44,771 nt of DNA from Oscillospiraceae bacterium (lineage in GTDB: Bacteria; Bacillota; Clostridia; Oscillospirales; CAG-272): the NCBI GenBank assembly GCA_015064585.1, contig SVRY01000003.1, positions 1 to 44,771 of the forward strand, read 5' to 3'. Under the pieces are notes generated by a model. It was not told the origin of the DNA, searched no databases, and worked only from the letters and a program-made list of their open reading frames with translations. Below, piece by piece: positions 26,805 to 35,221 of the stretch. The position numbers and the translations under genes were made by a program. The first letter of the stretch is position 1. Every line of letters starts with the position of its first letter.

Positions 26805-27650
26805 GTGAATTCCAAATCAAACAAAAATGGGCTCAGTCCCATTGTAATCATTCTCCTTCTATTGGCGATTCTGTCAGCAGCACTTGTCATCACAGTTTTT
26901 TCTCCCCCAGAAAATCCAACCAATAATCCCATAACAGAAAAGCCAAATGACAATCCACCCAATGCTTCCCCTGACAGCGAACTCGCAACACCCAATTATC
27001 CATCGGATAATAATGACGAAAAAATTAAACTAATCCTTGAAAAAAAGAACATGCATTTTAATTCGGGAGGCCATGTTTCCTACGGATATCCAAGTATATA
27101 CTTGGAGGATTCTCCTGAGATTGCAGATCGCATCAATCTAAAACTGCGTGAGCTGGTGGACAGCAAGATACTGCCCATTATTGAGCAATTGGCAATAGAA
27201 GATACTCCGGATACCATGCGCAATTATCGGTTTGAACTGAAAAAAGGTTGCGGATTCTATTCAATCGTAGTGACAGTTGACATCAGCGAAGGCATTACCT
27301 TTGCGCGAGAAACCTACGGTTGGAACTTTCTTTGCGATACGGGAGACTACATACAACTCTCCACCCACTGTACAAAGAAAGAAACTTTTGCTAAAATCAT
27401 TGACAGCTCCATTCAAAACATCGCCCACTACGATCAAATCATTCACGATTGGCTCAAAGAGGTTGTTTGCAGTCCATATGAAAATAATGAGTTTTCCTTC
27501 TATTTTGAAAATGAAAACTTGATTGCCGTTTTGAATAAGCGTTTAAAACTGAATTCCCCTGACCGCGATCCTATCCTCGTCTCTGTCCCATACGAAAAAC
27601 TAGCTGAGATTTTCCCGAATACTTCACCAAACATGGAAAGGAATGATTGA
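26805..27650 (+). CDS. Membrane-anchored extracytoplasmic protein, DUF3298-like C-terminus
   Basis: 281 residues. One N-terminal membrane span (PIVIILLLLAILSAALVITVF, about 13-32) is followed by a proline/asparagine-rich linker (about 34-70) and a folded domain. That domain (paired strands around YSIVVTVDISEGITFARETYGW, then LCDTGDYIQLS, then FSFYFENENLIAVLN and PYEKLAEIF) resembles the DUF3298 domain of RsiV-like anti-sigma factors, but the match is by eye and weak. The start is GTG 26805 with AAAGGAG six bases upstream. No cognate sigma factor is present. Confidence 0.7.
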   Translation: MNSKSNKNGLSPIVIILLLLAILSAALVITVFSPPENPTNNPITEKPNDNPPNASPDSELATPNYPSDNNDEKIKLILEKKNMHFNSGGHVSYGYPSIYLEDSPEIADRINLKLRELVDSKILPIIEQLAIEDTPDTMRNYRFELKKGCGFYSIVVTVDISEGITFARETYGWNFLCDTGDYIQLSTHCTKKETFAKIIDSSIQNIAHYDQIIHDWLKEVVCSPYENNEFSFYFENENLIAVLNKRLKLNSPDRDPILVSVPYEKLAEIFPNTSPNMERND

Positions 27651-27652
27651 CT

Positions 27653-28201
27653 ATGTTTACCCATAAAGGTACCTGTAATATCAAAACCCCAAGACTTTGT
27701 CTGCGCCAGCTGACCATAGCGGATGCCTCGGATTTTTTTTATCAGCTTGTCAATGATAAGCAGGTTTTAAAGTACACTGCTTGGCCATACCACGAAGATA
27801 TCGCACAAACCGAAAATATGTTATCCAGCTGGGAAAAAGCCTATGAACGACCCGCTTTTTACAATTGGGGTATTGAATATAAAGGCAAAATCATCGGAAA
27901 TATCACAGTTTATCGTTTATATGAAGATACTGCCGCCGCCGAGATCGGCTATTGCTTTGGAAGTGACTACTGGAACCAAGGTTTTGCCACAGAAGCAGCC
28001 AAGGCAGTCATGGACTATCTTTTCCACAAAATTGGCGCTGAAAAAATTATTATTTCTTTTGCCGATAAAAACCCTGCCTCGGGAAGAGTTGCCGAAAAAT
28101 GCGGTATGACATATGTACAGACACTTCCTCGCGCATTTACCACTTCTGAAAATGAGGTTGTAGATATTATTGAATACAGCAAAAATCGGTGTGTTGATTG
28201 A
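27653..28201 (+). CDS. GNAT family N-acetyltransferase, RimJ/RimL type
   Basis: Acetyl-CoA-dependent transferase, 182 residues. Visible are the N-terminal TPRLCLRQLTIADASDFF, the acetyl-CoA-binding motif A region YWNQGFATEAAKAVMDYLF, and NPASGRVAEKCGM near the C-terminus. The substrate may be a protein N-terminus, a small molecule or an antibiotic; the sequence does not say. ATG 27653 follows the upstream stop by two bases. Its last codons form one arm of the terminator at 28181-28216. Confidence 0.88.
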   Translation: MFTHKGTCNIKTPRLCLRQLTIADASDFFYQLVNDKQVLKYTAWPYHEDIAQTENMLSSWEKAYERPAFYNWGIEYKGKIIGNITVYRLYEDTAAAEIGYCFGSDYWNQGFATEAAKAVMDYLFHKIGAEKIIISFADKNPASGRVAEKCGMTYVQTLPRAFTTSENEVVDIIEYSKNRCVD

Positions 28202-28216
28202 CACACCGATTTTTGT
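28181..28216. terminator. Bidirectional terminator overlapping the GNAT stop codon
   Basis: A perfect 14-bp stem, AAAAATCGGTGTGT (28181-28194) with ACACACCGATTTTT (28201-28214), has a 6-base loop. It ends the plus-strand operon and also the minus-strand ddh transcript, whose stop is at 28218. Confidence 0.92.
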
Positions 28217-28217
28217 T

Positions 28218-29204
28218 TTATAATAATTTTTTACGCAATTCATCTGCAGATTCGGGATGGAGATATACCGGGGCAATATCAAAGATTGTTTTACAACCAA
28301 TCTGTCCCTCATTATACAAACGGTATGCTGCTCTGGCATACGCCACCAAAACACTGGAAGTAAACTCGGGATTGGAGTCAAGCTGCAAACGATACTCAAT
28401 AATATGACTGTTTTCCCCGTTCGCCCCGGTTCTTCCGGAACGGAACACCATACCGCCATGGGGAATACCCGCATGATCCCTTCTCAATTCTTCTTCGCTG
28501 ATAAAATGAACAGTAGTATCGTAGTCGGCAAAGTAGTTGGGCATTTCTTTGATAGTCTTTTCAATCAACGCAAGATCTGCACCTTCCTCTGCCACTACAA
28601 AACACTCTCTGGTATGCTTTTCACGGGTGGAGAGATCCGGGGTTTCACCGCCGCGTACCGCTTCCAATGCCTCTGGGACAGGAATGGTATACTGTCTGGC
28701 GTCCTTTACCCCCGTAATACGGCGAATAGCATCCGAATGACCTTGACTGACCCCTTTGCCCCAAAAAGTATAGTCTTTGCCGTCAGGCAAAATTGCCTGA
28801 CCGAGCAGACGGTTCAGCGAAAATAGACCGGGATCCCAACCGATGGAAATAATCCCGAGAGTTCCGTTTTCGCGGCACGATGCATCAACCGCAGCAAAAT
28901 GCTCGGGAATCTTGGCGTGGGTGTCGAAACTGTCGATCACACAAAAATGCTTCGCCATCATGGGCGTTTGCCATGGCAGATCATTGGCGGATCCACCGCA
29001 TAGAATGACCACGTCAATATCTTTTTTCATGGATTCAATTGCATCCATACTGTATACGGCAACACCGGTACGAGTCTTTACAGACATTGGGTCTCTGCGG
29101 GTAAATACAGCCGCCAGCTCCATATCGGGGGTATGCAAAATCGCATTTTCCACGCCCTTGCCCAAATTTCCGTAACCAACAATGGCAATTTTAATTTTCT
29201 TCAA
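28218..29204 (-). CDS. ddh: meso-Diaminopimelate D-dehydrogenase
   Basis: NADPH-dependent enzyme that makes meso-diaminopimelate directly from tetrahydrodipicolinate, for lysine and peptidoglycan. The 328-residue product has the dinucleotide fold start IAIVGYGNLGKGVENAI, VFTRRDP (NADP-binding Arg pair), GGSANDLPWQ, DSFDTHAKIP, and the substrate-site IGWDPGLFSLNRL and WGKGVSQGHSDAIRR. It starts with TTG 29202-29204 behind GGGAG. It follows tyrS after 32 bases with no terminator between, so it probably shares the tyrosine T-box transcript. Confidence 0.94.
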   Translation of the reverse strand: MKKIKIAIVGYGNLGKGVENAILHTPDMELAAVFTRRDPMSVKTRTGVAVYSMDAIESMKKDIDVVILCGGSANDLPWQTPMMAKHFCVIDSFDTHAKIPEHFAAVDASCRENGTLGIISIGWDPGLFSLNRLLGQAILPDGKDYTFWGKGVSQGHSDAIRRITGVKDARQYTIPVPEALEAVRGGETPDLSTREKHTRECFVVAEEGADLALIEKTIKEMPNYFADYDTTVHFISEEELRRDHAGIPHGGMVFRSGRTGANGENSHIIEYRLQLDSNPEFTSSVLVAYARAAYRLYNEGQIGCKTIFDIAPVYLHPESADELRKKLL

Positions 29205-29236
29205 GTAGGTTCATCTCCCTTATATGGGTTTAAAAT

Positions 29237-30460
29237 TCATTTAATAACAGCCTTGTGAAAGATCTTCTTGCCTTTTTTTATACGCACTCCCTCGGTGAGC
29301 TTTTCGAAAGTTACAAGCATCATGGGATTTTCCACCTTTTCGCCATCCAATGAAACACCGCCCTGCTGAATCAGTCTTCTCGCTTCGCCCTTACTGGGAG
29401 CCAGTTTGCAAGCCATCATCAAATCCACAACAGTCATACCTTCTGCGGGTACCTGTGCTGCAATCAGTTCAGTAGTAGGCATGTTGGCATCATCTCCGCC
29501 GCCCACAAAGAGAGCCTTTGCGGCATCCTTTGCTTTGTTCGCCTCTTCCTCACCGTGTACAAGCTTCGTCAGCTCATAGGCCAAAATCTCTTTTGCAACA
29601 TTCAGCTGTGCATCCTTCCAGGAATCCATCTCATCAATTTGTTCAAGGGGAAGGAAGGTCAGCATACGGATGCACTTGAGCACATCGGCATCCTCAACAT
29701 TTCGCCAGTACTGATAAAAATCAAAGGGGGAAGTCTTATTGGGATCCAGCCACACTGCTCCCTTGGCAGTCTTGCCCATCTTTTTGCCTTCGGAATTGAG
29801 AAGCAAAGTAATGGTCATTGCGTGGGCGTCTTTGCCCAGTTTTCTGCGGATCAGTTCGGTACCGCCCAGCATATTGCTCCACTGGTCGTTGCCGCCAAAC
29901 TGCATATTGCATCCGTACTTCTGATACAGATAGTAAAAGTCATAGGACTGCATGATCATATAGTTGAATTCCAGGAAAGACAGTCCCTTTTCCATGCGCT
30001 GTTTATAGCATTCGGCGCGCAACATATTATTTACCGAGAAACAAGCACCCACTTCGCGCAAAACATCTACATAGTTCAGATCCAGCAGCCAATCGGCATT
30101 GTTTACCATCTGCGCCTTATCTTCGCCAAATTCGATAAAACGTTCCATTTGTTTTTTAAAGCAGGCGCAGTTGTGTTCAATAGTTTCTCTGGTCATCATG
30201 GAACGCATATCGGTTCTGCCCGATGGGTCGCCGATCATGGCAGTACCGCCGCCAATCAGAGCAATGGGTTTGTTGCCTGCCATTTGTAATCTCTTCATCA
30301 AGCACAAAGCCATAAAATGACCTACATGCAAAGAATCAGCAGTGGGGTCAAAACCAATATAAAAGGTTGCTTTACCATTATTGATCATATCTCTGATCTC
30401 ATCTTCGTTTGTAACCTGGGCAATCAAGCCTCTGGCTACCAGTTCTTCATAAATTTGCAT
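29237..30460 (-). CDS. tyrS: Tyrosyl-tRNA synthetase
   Basis: Class I aminoacyl-tRNA synthetase, 407 residues. The ATP-binding HIGH-type motif is HVGH in [14 protein letters not shown], the tyrosine-site segment is [17 protein letters not shown] then GGNDQWSNM, the KMSKS loop is KMGKT, and the C-terminal S4-like domain holds [23 protein letters not shown] 30458-30460 follows GATGGAGG; the longer open frame runs into the T-box leader. Expression is controlled by the leader at 30472-30737. Confidence 0.97.
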   Translation of the reverse strand: MQIYEELVARGLIAQVTNEDEIRDMINNGKATFYIGFDPTADSLHVGHFMALCLMKRLQMAGNKPIALIGGGTAMIGDPSGRTDMRSMMTRETIEHNCACFKKQMERFIEFGEDKAQMVNNADWLLDLNYVDVLREVGACFSVNNMLRAECYKQRMEKGLSFLEFNYMIMQSYDFYYLYQKYGCNMQFGGNDQWSNMLGGTELIRRKLGKDAHAMTITLLLNSEGKKMGKTAKGAVWLDPNKTSPFDFYQYWRNVEDADVLKCIRMLTFLPLEQIDEMDSWKDAQLNVAKEILAYELTKLVHGEEEANKAKDAAKALFVGGGDDANMPTTELIAAQVPAEGMTVVDLMMACKLAPSKGEARRLIQQGGVSLDGEKVENPMMLVTFEKLTEGVRIKKGKKIFHKAVIK

Positions 30461-30471
30461 AGTTTCCTCCA

Positions 30472-30737
30472 TCATATTAAAAAATCCCCTGTCCCATACG
30501 GAACAGAGGACGAACAGGTTTCGCGGTACCACCTCAGTTTTGGATATACCTCGCGGTAAATCCCTTAGTGCGTCAAAGACGCTGCGCTGTATCGGGCGCC
30601 CCCGTCTTTTCCTACTGCCGTTTCAGAAAAGCAGCTCCGGAATGTATTCGAAATGGCGCCCCCTCGTTCTTTCACCCACCGAACGTTCTCTGTACGGTTA
30701 AACCACTCTACTCTTTCCTTCTTAGCTTTCAATATTG
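30472..30737 (-). promoter_or_regulatory. Tyrosine T-box leader of tyrS
   Basis: Read on the minus strand: the ACAGAGAACG (AGAGA-type) bulge, the distal-loop segment GGTGGGTGAAAGAACG, the specifier region GAA-TAC-ATTCCGGAG, and the T-box sequence TGAGGTGGTACCGCG (30522-30536) before the terminator. The specifier is TAC (30644-30646), a tyrosine codon, in the usual GAA-NNN-A-N3-GGAG frame. Uncharged tRNA-Tyr would stabilise the antiterminator and let tyrS (and probably ddh) be read. Confidence 0.95.
30477..30510 (-). terminator. T-box-controlled terminator
   Basis: The stem CCTCTGTTCC / GGGACAGGGG (30486-30509, with G-T pairs) is followed by ATTTTTTAA on the minus strand, 20 bases before the tyrS ATG. 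Confidence 0.9.
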
Positions 30738-30742
30738 GATTT

Positions 30743-30771
30743 ATCCTATCACAAAAAAAAGAAAATTGCAA
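30743..30771 (-). promoter_or_regulatory. Promoter of the tyrS T-box transcript
   Basis: TTGCAA (30766-30771), 17 bp, TAGGAT (30743-30748) on the minus strand, just upstream of the T-box stem I. Confidence 0.82.
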
Positions 30772-30794
30772 TAGGAATTTGCAAAAAAGCAAAC

Positions 30795-30822
30795 AAAAAG
30801 CCGAGATAATATCATCTCGGAT
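30795..30822 (-). terminator. Terminator of the 78-residue gene
   Basis: CCGAGATGAT / ATTATCTCGG forms a short-looped hairpin (30801-30820) followed by CTTTTTG on the minus strand, 20 bases after the stop at 30841. Confidence 0.85.
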
Positions 30823-30840
30823 TTTAGTTTTGGATTCTAC

Positions 30841-31077
30841 TTACGCGGTTACAGACGCAAGCCACTCTTCCGCCTTAGCAGCAGACATTCTCTTAATGTT
30901 TTCGGTGGGATAAATCGAATCTTCGCCGCCGTTTACATACAGGAAAAACTTGCCGTCAACAGTCTTATAAAGGGTCTCCTCATAACCTGCGGGATCGCCA
31001 AATTCACCGAATGTGTTTTTCTTGATCAGTTCAGCAGTCTCGGTATCATACTCAACCTTACAAATGATTTTCTTCAT
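30841..31077 (-). CDS. Small conserved-looking protein, 78 residues
   Basis: I do not recognise a named family. It is an acidic cytosolic protein (MKKIICKVEYDTETAELI start, GYEETLYKTVDGKFFLYVNGG centre, helical end AAKAEEWLASVTA), likely a short beta sheet with a helix. ATG 31075-31077 is preferred over the in-frame start at 31113 because AAAAAGGAGGTG lies nine bases upstream. It has its own consensus-like promoter and terminator, so it is a real single-gene unit and probably well expressed. Confidence 0.8.
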   Translation of the reverse strand: MKKIICKVEYDTETAELIKKNTFGEFGDPAGYEETLYKTVDGKFFLYVNGGEDSIYPTENIKRMSAAKAEEWLASVTA

Positions 31078-31139
31078 TCCAAAACACCTCCTTTTTATAC
31101 ATTCCTTCGCCATAAAACTATTATAGCGATAACATAGTT

Positions 31140-31168
31140 ATTATACTAGTTTTTTTAGGAAATTGCAA
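31140..31168 (-). promoter_or_regulatory. Promoter of the 78-residue gene
   Basis: TTGCAA (31163-31168), 17 bp, TATAAT (31140-31145) on the minus strand. A second TATAAT lies at about 31120-31125. The sequence between them is partly palindromic (TATAATAACTATGTTATCG), which could be a regulator site. Confidence 0.8.
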
Positions 31169-31245
31169 GGGGTTATTACAAATTCAAGAAAACATTTTTG
31201 TTTGCGCGTATTTGAAAACACAAGTAAAATCACATAGATATTATA

Positions 31246-31559
31246 CTATTTTTGCGTGGAGGTTATTCTCTTTCGCTTACCGATCTCAAATAGACAAATC
31301 CGCAGAATAACAAACTGAGCAATCAGACACATTACTACCGAAATTACGGTTGCACAGATTCCGGCAGCTGTCGATATACAGATGTTCAGCGTAACAAACG
31401 GGAGCAAGATTTGAAATACCAAAATGGGGAATTTGTGCATCAACAGAATACTGACGGTAAAAAACGAATGTTTAAATAGGCGTTGTTTAAAAACAATATG
31501 GATTTTGCAATATCGATCCAATCAATACGTTGCCGAGGCGTTAAACTTAACTTGTTCAT
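31246..31559 (-). pseudogene. Remnant of an acyltransferase family 3 membrane protein
   Basis: Two pieces of one family lie in different frames. From ATG 31557-31559 the first frame reads MNKLSLTPRQRIDWIDIAKS, the typical N-terminus of acyltransferase-3 proteins (RxxWIDIAKG), then soon meets a stop. In the second frame, from about 31490 on, comes FKHSFFTVSILLMHKFPILV and a further hydrophobic helix and basic end (FEIGKRKR), typical of the family's C-terminus. About 250-300 central codons are missing. This is an internally deleted, frameshifted gene. A 91-codon frame from TTG 31521 exists but has no ribosome binding site. Confidence 0.65.
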
Positions 31560-31587
31560 CTACAATTCTTTATCTATCTAATTCTAT

Positions 31588-32340
31588 TTATCCCAGCAGA
31601 ACATCGCTGACCAGCATGACACTAAAACCTAGCAATAATGCATAAGTCGCCCCCCGTTCACTTCCGTGAGCATGGGTTTCAGGGATCATTTCATCACTGA
31701 TAACATATAGCATGGTGCCGCCCGCAAAGGCAAGCGCAAACGGAAGGATGGCTGAGGCAATACTGACCGCAAAATATCCGACCAGCGTTCCCACAACCTC
31801 CACAATGCCGGTCAACATGGCAAGTAAAAAGGTTTTGCTCGGTTTGACCCCTGCCGCCAGCATGGGACCAATAATAACCATTCCTTCGGGAATATTTTGA
31901 AGTGCAATACCACCCGCAATGATCAGTGCTCCTGCGGTATCGCCCGCGCCGAAACCCACCCCTGCCGCAATGCCTTCGGGCAGGTTATGAATGGCAATGG
32001 CAGTAACAAACAGCAATACCTTGTTCAAATTGGCATTGCGGTGCGCTTCAATATCAGCCCCTGCCAGCTTGTGCAAATGAGGTACCACTTTATCGATCAG
32101 ATTCAAACAGACAGCACCCGCAAAAATACCGATCACAGTGACAATCAGCCCATATTTTCCGCCATATTCAACCGAAGGCAGAATCAGTCCCAATACAGCT
32201 GCCGAAAGCATAACGCCTGCTGCAAACGAAAGAACGATATCTGAGAACCTATGGGACAAGCTTTTAAACAAAAAGCCGATAATTGCGCCAATGACCGTCG
32301 CACCGCCCACACCAAGAGCGGTTAAAAGTACCATATCCAT
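31588..32340 (-). CDS. ZIP family metal transporter (ZupT/GufA-like)
   Basis: Eight-helix divalent metal importer, 250 residues. The binuclear metal site in helices IV and V is intact: AIHNLPEGIAAG and ALQNIPEGMVI, with the variable histidine-containing loop (VVPHLHKLAGADIEAHRN) between helices III and IV. Substrate may be zinc, iron or manganese. It has its own promoter (32456-32484), a leader of about 110 bases with a strong hairpin, and a GGGAAG site before ATG. It is next to the NAD operon but transcribed separately. Confidence 0.93.
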   Translation of the reverse strand: MDMVLLTALGVGGATVIGAIIGFLFKSLSHRFSDIVLSFAAGVMLSAAVLGLILPSVEYGGKYGLIVTVIGIFAGAVCLNLIDKVVPHLHKLAGADIEAHRNANLNKVLLFVTAIAIHNLPEGIAAGVGFGAGDTAGALIIAGGIALQNIPEGMVIIGPMLAAGVKPSKTFLLAMLTGIVEVVGTLVGYFAVSIASAILPFALAFAGGTMLYVISDEMIPETHAHGSERGATYALLLGFSVMLVSDVLLG

Positions 32341-32374
32341 CTAACATCTTCCCTTCACCAAATACACAAAGCAA

Positions 32375-32421
32375 TCTGTATTACCGCCATTGGGCAAAAT
32401 AATTAATTCGACGGATACAGA
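32375..32421 (-). promoter_or_regulatory. Stem-loop in the 5' leader of the ZIP gene
   Basis: On the minus strand TCTGTAT-CCGTC pairs with GGCGG-TA-ATACAGA, a 12-bp stem with a 2-base bulge and a loop of about 21 bases. It ends 34 bases before the ATG. It matches no riboswitch class I know. A T-rich stretch follows but is too weak to call a terminator. Confidence 0.5.
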
Positions 32422-32455
32422 CAGTTAAAATATTCTTTTAAAGCTTATTTTCGTC

Positions 32456-32484
32456 ATTGTAACACACCATTTTCCAATTGTCAA
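32456..32484 (-). promoter_or_regulatory. Promoter of the ZIP gene
   Basis: TTGACA (32479-32484), 17 bp, TACAAT (32456-32461) on the minus strand. The -10 and the spacer next to it are nearly the same as in the nadA promoter (AAAATGGTGTGTTACAAT here, AAAATCGTGTGTTATAAT there, allowing a one-base offset in the A run). Confidence 0.85.
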
Positions 32485-32516
32485 CATACTTTTACATCAT
32501 CAATAAGTATTTTCAT

Positions 32517-32551
32517 ACCAAAACAGGATAGGCTTTAACACCTATCCTGAG
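32517..32551 (-). terminator. Terminator of the nadABC-niaR operon
   Basis: CAGGATAGG / CCTATCCTG (32525-32550) with a short loop, followed by TTTTGG on the minus strand, 10 bases after the niaR stop. Confidence 0.85.
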
Positions 32552-32560
32552 TCAATCTAT

Positions 32561-33073
32561 TTAAATAATGGGAGCAATATAGTTTCTTTGTGCAAGTGCA
32601 GCACCGATATCGTTTAAAACATCCTCTGAGTCCGCTCGAACCGTATGATAATGGTAGCCGCCTGTAATATTCATAAGCTCGGTTGACTTTCCTGTTCTGA
32701 CTCCTTCAATAAAATTCTTTATGTGATGTCTTGTAAAAATATTCAAAGGCACAGTTATTTTTCCGTAAACTTTGTGCCATACAAATACATCAACTACAGT
32801 GCCGCCAAGATCTACAATACAAGTCAATTCATCTTCTGTTTGATCTGTGGTGTGTCTTACCTTAAACACTCTTTCAACCAGAGGCGATTTCTGCAAAATG
32901 TATCCGTTATGAGTTGAAAGGATCTCATAGCCCAAGCCTTTCAGCACAGCAATATCTTGCACTATAATCTGTCTGGAAATGCTAAAATTTTCTGCTATAG
33001 CACTTCCCGATATTGCTTCCTTTTGCGCCATCAGGAGTGTTACGATCGCTTTTCTTCTTTCGGCTACCTTCAT
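32561..33073 (-). CDS. niaR: NiaR (YrxA) repressor of NAD biosynthesis
   Basis: 170-residue regulator: an N-terminal winged-helix HTH_11 domain (AISGSAIAENFSISRQIIVQDIAVLKGLG, about 19-47) and a C-terminal 3H domain with the family's conserved histidines (KVRHTTDQ, TRHHIKNF, GGYHYHTV). In known cases niacin is the co-repressor and the targets are NAD synthesis or niacin uptake genes. It ends the nadA-nadB-nadC-niaR operon, 24 bases after nadC, so it very likely controls its own operon. Confidence 0.94.
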   Translation of the reverse strand: MKVAERRKAIVTLLMAQKEAISGSAIAENFSISRQIIVQDIAVLKGLGYEILSTHNGYILQKSPLVERVFKVRHTTDQTEDELTCIVDLGGTVVDVFVWHKVYGKITVPLNIFTRHHIKNFIEGVRTGKSTELMNITGGYHYHTVRADSEDVLNDIGAALAQRNYIAPII

Positions 33074-33097
33074 TTATTTGCTCCTTTACTTACTCTT

Positions 33098-33949
33098 TTA
33101 TATTGCGTGAAGATTTTTAAGGGAAAGATCGAGAATGGGGGAGGAATGCGTCAAAGCGCCGCTTGAAATGTAGTCAACACCAATATCTACAAGCCGTGCC
33201 ACATTCTCTTTGGTCACATTACCGCTGCATTCTGTTTCCGCCCTTCCCTCACACAGTTTGACCGCCTGCTTCATATCCTCAACACTCATATTGTCAAGCA
33301 TAATAATATCTGCGCCTGCTTCAAGAGCTTCCCTCAGCATATCCAAGTTTTCAACTTCAATTTCAATTTTGCGAACAAAAGGAGCATATTCCTTTGCCAT
33401 TGCAACCGCTTCCTTTACCCCGCCTGCCGCACCGATATGGTTATCCTTGAGAAGTATACCGTCACTCAAATTGTAGCGATGGTTACAACCGCCGCCGACT
33501 TTTACAGCGTACTTCTCAAACACACGCATATTGGGTGTTGTCTTTCTGGTATCAAGTAATTTGGTCTTTGTACCTTTTAAAAGATCTGCTATTGTACGGG
33601 TATAAGTTGCAATACCGCTCATCCTTTGCAAAAAGTTGAGTGCAGTTCGCTCTCCCGAAAGAAGCACGCGGATGTCACCGCGGATAATACCGATCTTTTC
33701 GCCGTTCTTGACTGTATCTCCATCTTTACAGTTGAAGATTACCTCTGTCTTTTCGTCCAAAAGTTGAAACACTCTTTTAAAGATATCAAGACCGGCAATT
33801 ACACCGTCTTGCTTACAGATCAGTTCAACTTCTCCCGCTTTGTAATCTCGCATAACAGAATTGGTTGTTATATCTTCGCTTGTTATATCCTCTCTGAGCG
33901 CGCAAAGTATCAATTCATCAGCGTTCATTTTCATGGTAATATTATTCAT
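33098..33949 (-). CDS. nadC: Nicotinate-nucleotide pyrophosphorylase (quinolinate phosphoribosyltransferase)
   Basis: Makes nicotinate mononucleotide from quinolinate and PRPP. 283 residues with SGERTALNFLQRMSGIAT (PRPP-side), LDTRKTTPNMR, GGGCNHRYNLSDGILLKDNHI, and the barrel segments IEIEVENLDML, IIMLDNMS and VDYISSGALTHS. The start overlaps the end of nadB by eight bases; GGAGAGG precedes the ATG. Full length for the family. Confidence 0.97.
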   Translation of the reverse strand: MNNITMKMNADELILCALREDITSEDITTNSVMRDYKAGEVELICKQDGVIAGLDIFKRVFQLLDEKTEVIFNCKDGDTVKNGEKIGIIRGDIRVLLSGERTALNFLQRMSGIATYTRTIADLLKGTKTKLLDTRKTTPNMRVFEKYAVKVGGGCNHRYNLSDGILLKDNHIGAAGGVKEAVAMAKEYAPFVRKIEIEVENLDMLREALEAGADIIMLDNMSVEDMKQAVKLCEGRAETECSGNVTKENVARLVDIGVDYISSGALTHSSPILDLSLKNLHAI

Positions 33950-35219
33950 GGTTCTGCCTCTCCTTTTCTATCGCCGCAAGAACGGCATTTGCATATTCTT
34001 TTTCGTAATTTATATATCTGCTTTCATCCACAACAATAGCATCGCAATATGTTGACTTTGTATATCCCGCAATGATGTGCTTTGCCGCTCTTTTAGCAAA
34101 AACAAGACTTTCAAGCAATGAATTGCTTGCCAAACGGTTTCTTCCATGAACCCCATTACATGCGGTTTCTCCTGCCGCATACAGTCGATCCATCGAAGTC
34201 TTGCTGTATCTGTCAACATCAATCCCTCCCATAAAGTAATGCTGTGAGGGCACAACGGGAATAGGCTCTTTTGTCACATCATAACCTTCGTCCAAACAAT
34301 GCTGAAAGATATGCGGAAAGTGATTTTTGATCTCATCTTTTGGAATCGGAGCAAACGAAAGCATGACATATTCGCTTTCCTCTTTTTTCATTTCATTGTA
34401 GATAGCATTTGCCACCACATCCCGCGGCAGCAATTCATTGACAAAACGTTCCCTCTTGGAATTTAAAAGAATCGCACCTTCTCCGCGCACAGATTCTGAG
34501 ATCAGAAATTTCCTGCCTTGCTTTTTTGTATACAGTGATGTGGGGTGAATCTGAATATAATCAATATGTTGCAGTTTGATTCCGTATTTCAAAGCCAGAG
34601 CCAAAGCATCCCCGGTTAAATGGCGGTAATTGGTGGAGTGTTTAAAAAGCCCGCCGATGCCGCCCGTTGCAAGTACCGTATAATCGGCACGGATAGCGGA
34701 ATATTTTCCTTCAGTATCGTGTCCGATAATACCGTAGCACTCGTTATCCTTGCAAATCAAATCAACCATTGTATAATTTTCAATCAGCATGATATTATCA
34801 CGCATACGTACAGTTTCCAATAGATGAGAAGTAATTTCCTTGCCTGTTTCATCCTCGTGAAAGAGGATACGAGGCTTAGAGTGCGCACCTTCCCTTGTGT
34901 AATTGAAATCCTCACCGTTCTTCTCAAATCGAACACCGTATGCTTCCAGTTCGGAAATTACTTTGCGGGAATCTTGTATCATAATATCAACCGCCTCGGG
35001 ATTGTTTTCATAATGACCCGCTTTCATAGTATCCTCATAAAAGGAAGCATAATCGTTTTCATCGCGTAACACGCAAATACCACCCTGGGCCAAAAAAGAA
35101 TCGCTTTTGCAGGCATCGCTCTTGGTTATAATTACAATACTCTTATCTTTTGGCAAATTCAGCGCACAGTAAAGACCGGCGACGCCGCAACCAACAATCA
35201 AAATATCCGTTTTCATCAT
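33942..35219 (-). CDS. nadB: L-Aspartate oxidase
   Basis: FAD enzyme that oxidises aspartate to iminoaspartate, the first step of de novo NAD synthesis. 425 residues: Rossmann FAD motif DILIVGCGVAGLYCAL, SDSFLAQGGICVL, the capping-domain HEDETGKEITSHL, YIQIHPTSLY, SESVRGEGAILL, and GVHGRNRLASNSLLE. It is about 100 residues shorter than the E. coli enzyme because the C-terminal helical domain is nearly absent, a form I recall in Clostridia. In an anaerobe it must use an acceptor other than oxygen, for example fumarate. Confidence 0.96.
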   Translation of the reverse strand: MMKTDILIVGCGVAGLYCALNLPKDKSIVIITKSDACKSDSFLAQGGICVLRDENDYASFYEDTMKAGHYENNPEAVDIMIQDSRKVISELEAYGVRFEKNGEDFNYTREGAHSKPRILFHEDETGKEITSHLLETVRMRDNIMLIENYTMVDLICKDNECYGIIGHDTEGKYSAIRADYTVLATGGIGGLFKHSTNYRHLTGDALALALKYGIKLQHIDYIQIHPTSLYTKKQGRKFLISESVRGEGAILLNSKRERFVNELLPRDVVANAIYNEMKKEESEYVMLSFAPIPKDEIKNHFPHIFQHCLDEGYDVTKEPIPVVPSQHYFMGGIDVDRYSKTSMDRLYAAGETACNGVHGRNRLASNSLLESLVFAKRAAKHIIAGYTKSTYCDAIVVDESRYINYEKEYANAVLAAIEKERQNHE

Positions 35220-35221
35220 AA

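Noticed and set aside
26805-27650. RsiV-type anti-sigma factor
   Set aside because: Only a weak DUF3298-like pattern is seen, and no sigma factor gene is adjacent; kept as an anchored protein of unknown function.
29555-30289. A 244-codon plus-strand frame opposite tyrS
   Set aside because: It mirrors tyrS codon usage, resembles no known family and has no ribosome binding site.
31246-31521. An intact 91-residue membrane protein
   Set aside because: Its TTG start lacks a ribosome binding site, and its sequence is the C-terminal end of acyltransferase-3 proteins with the N-terminal piece in another frame.
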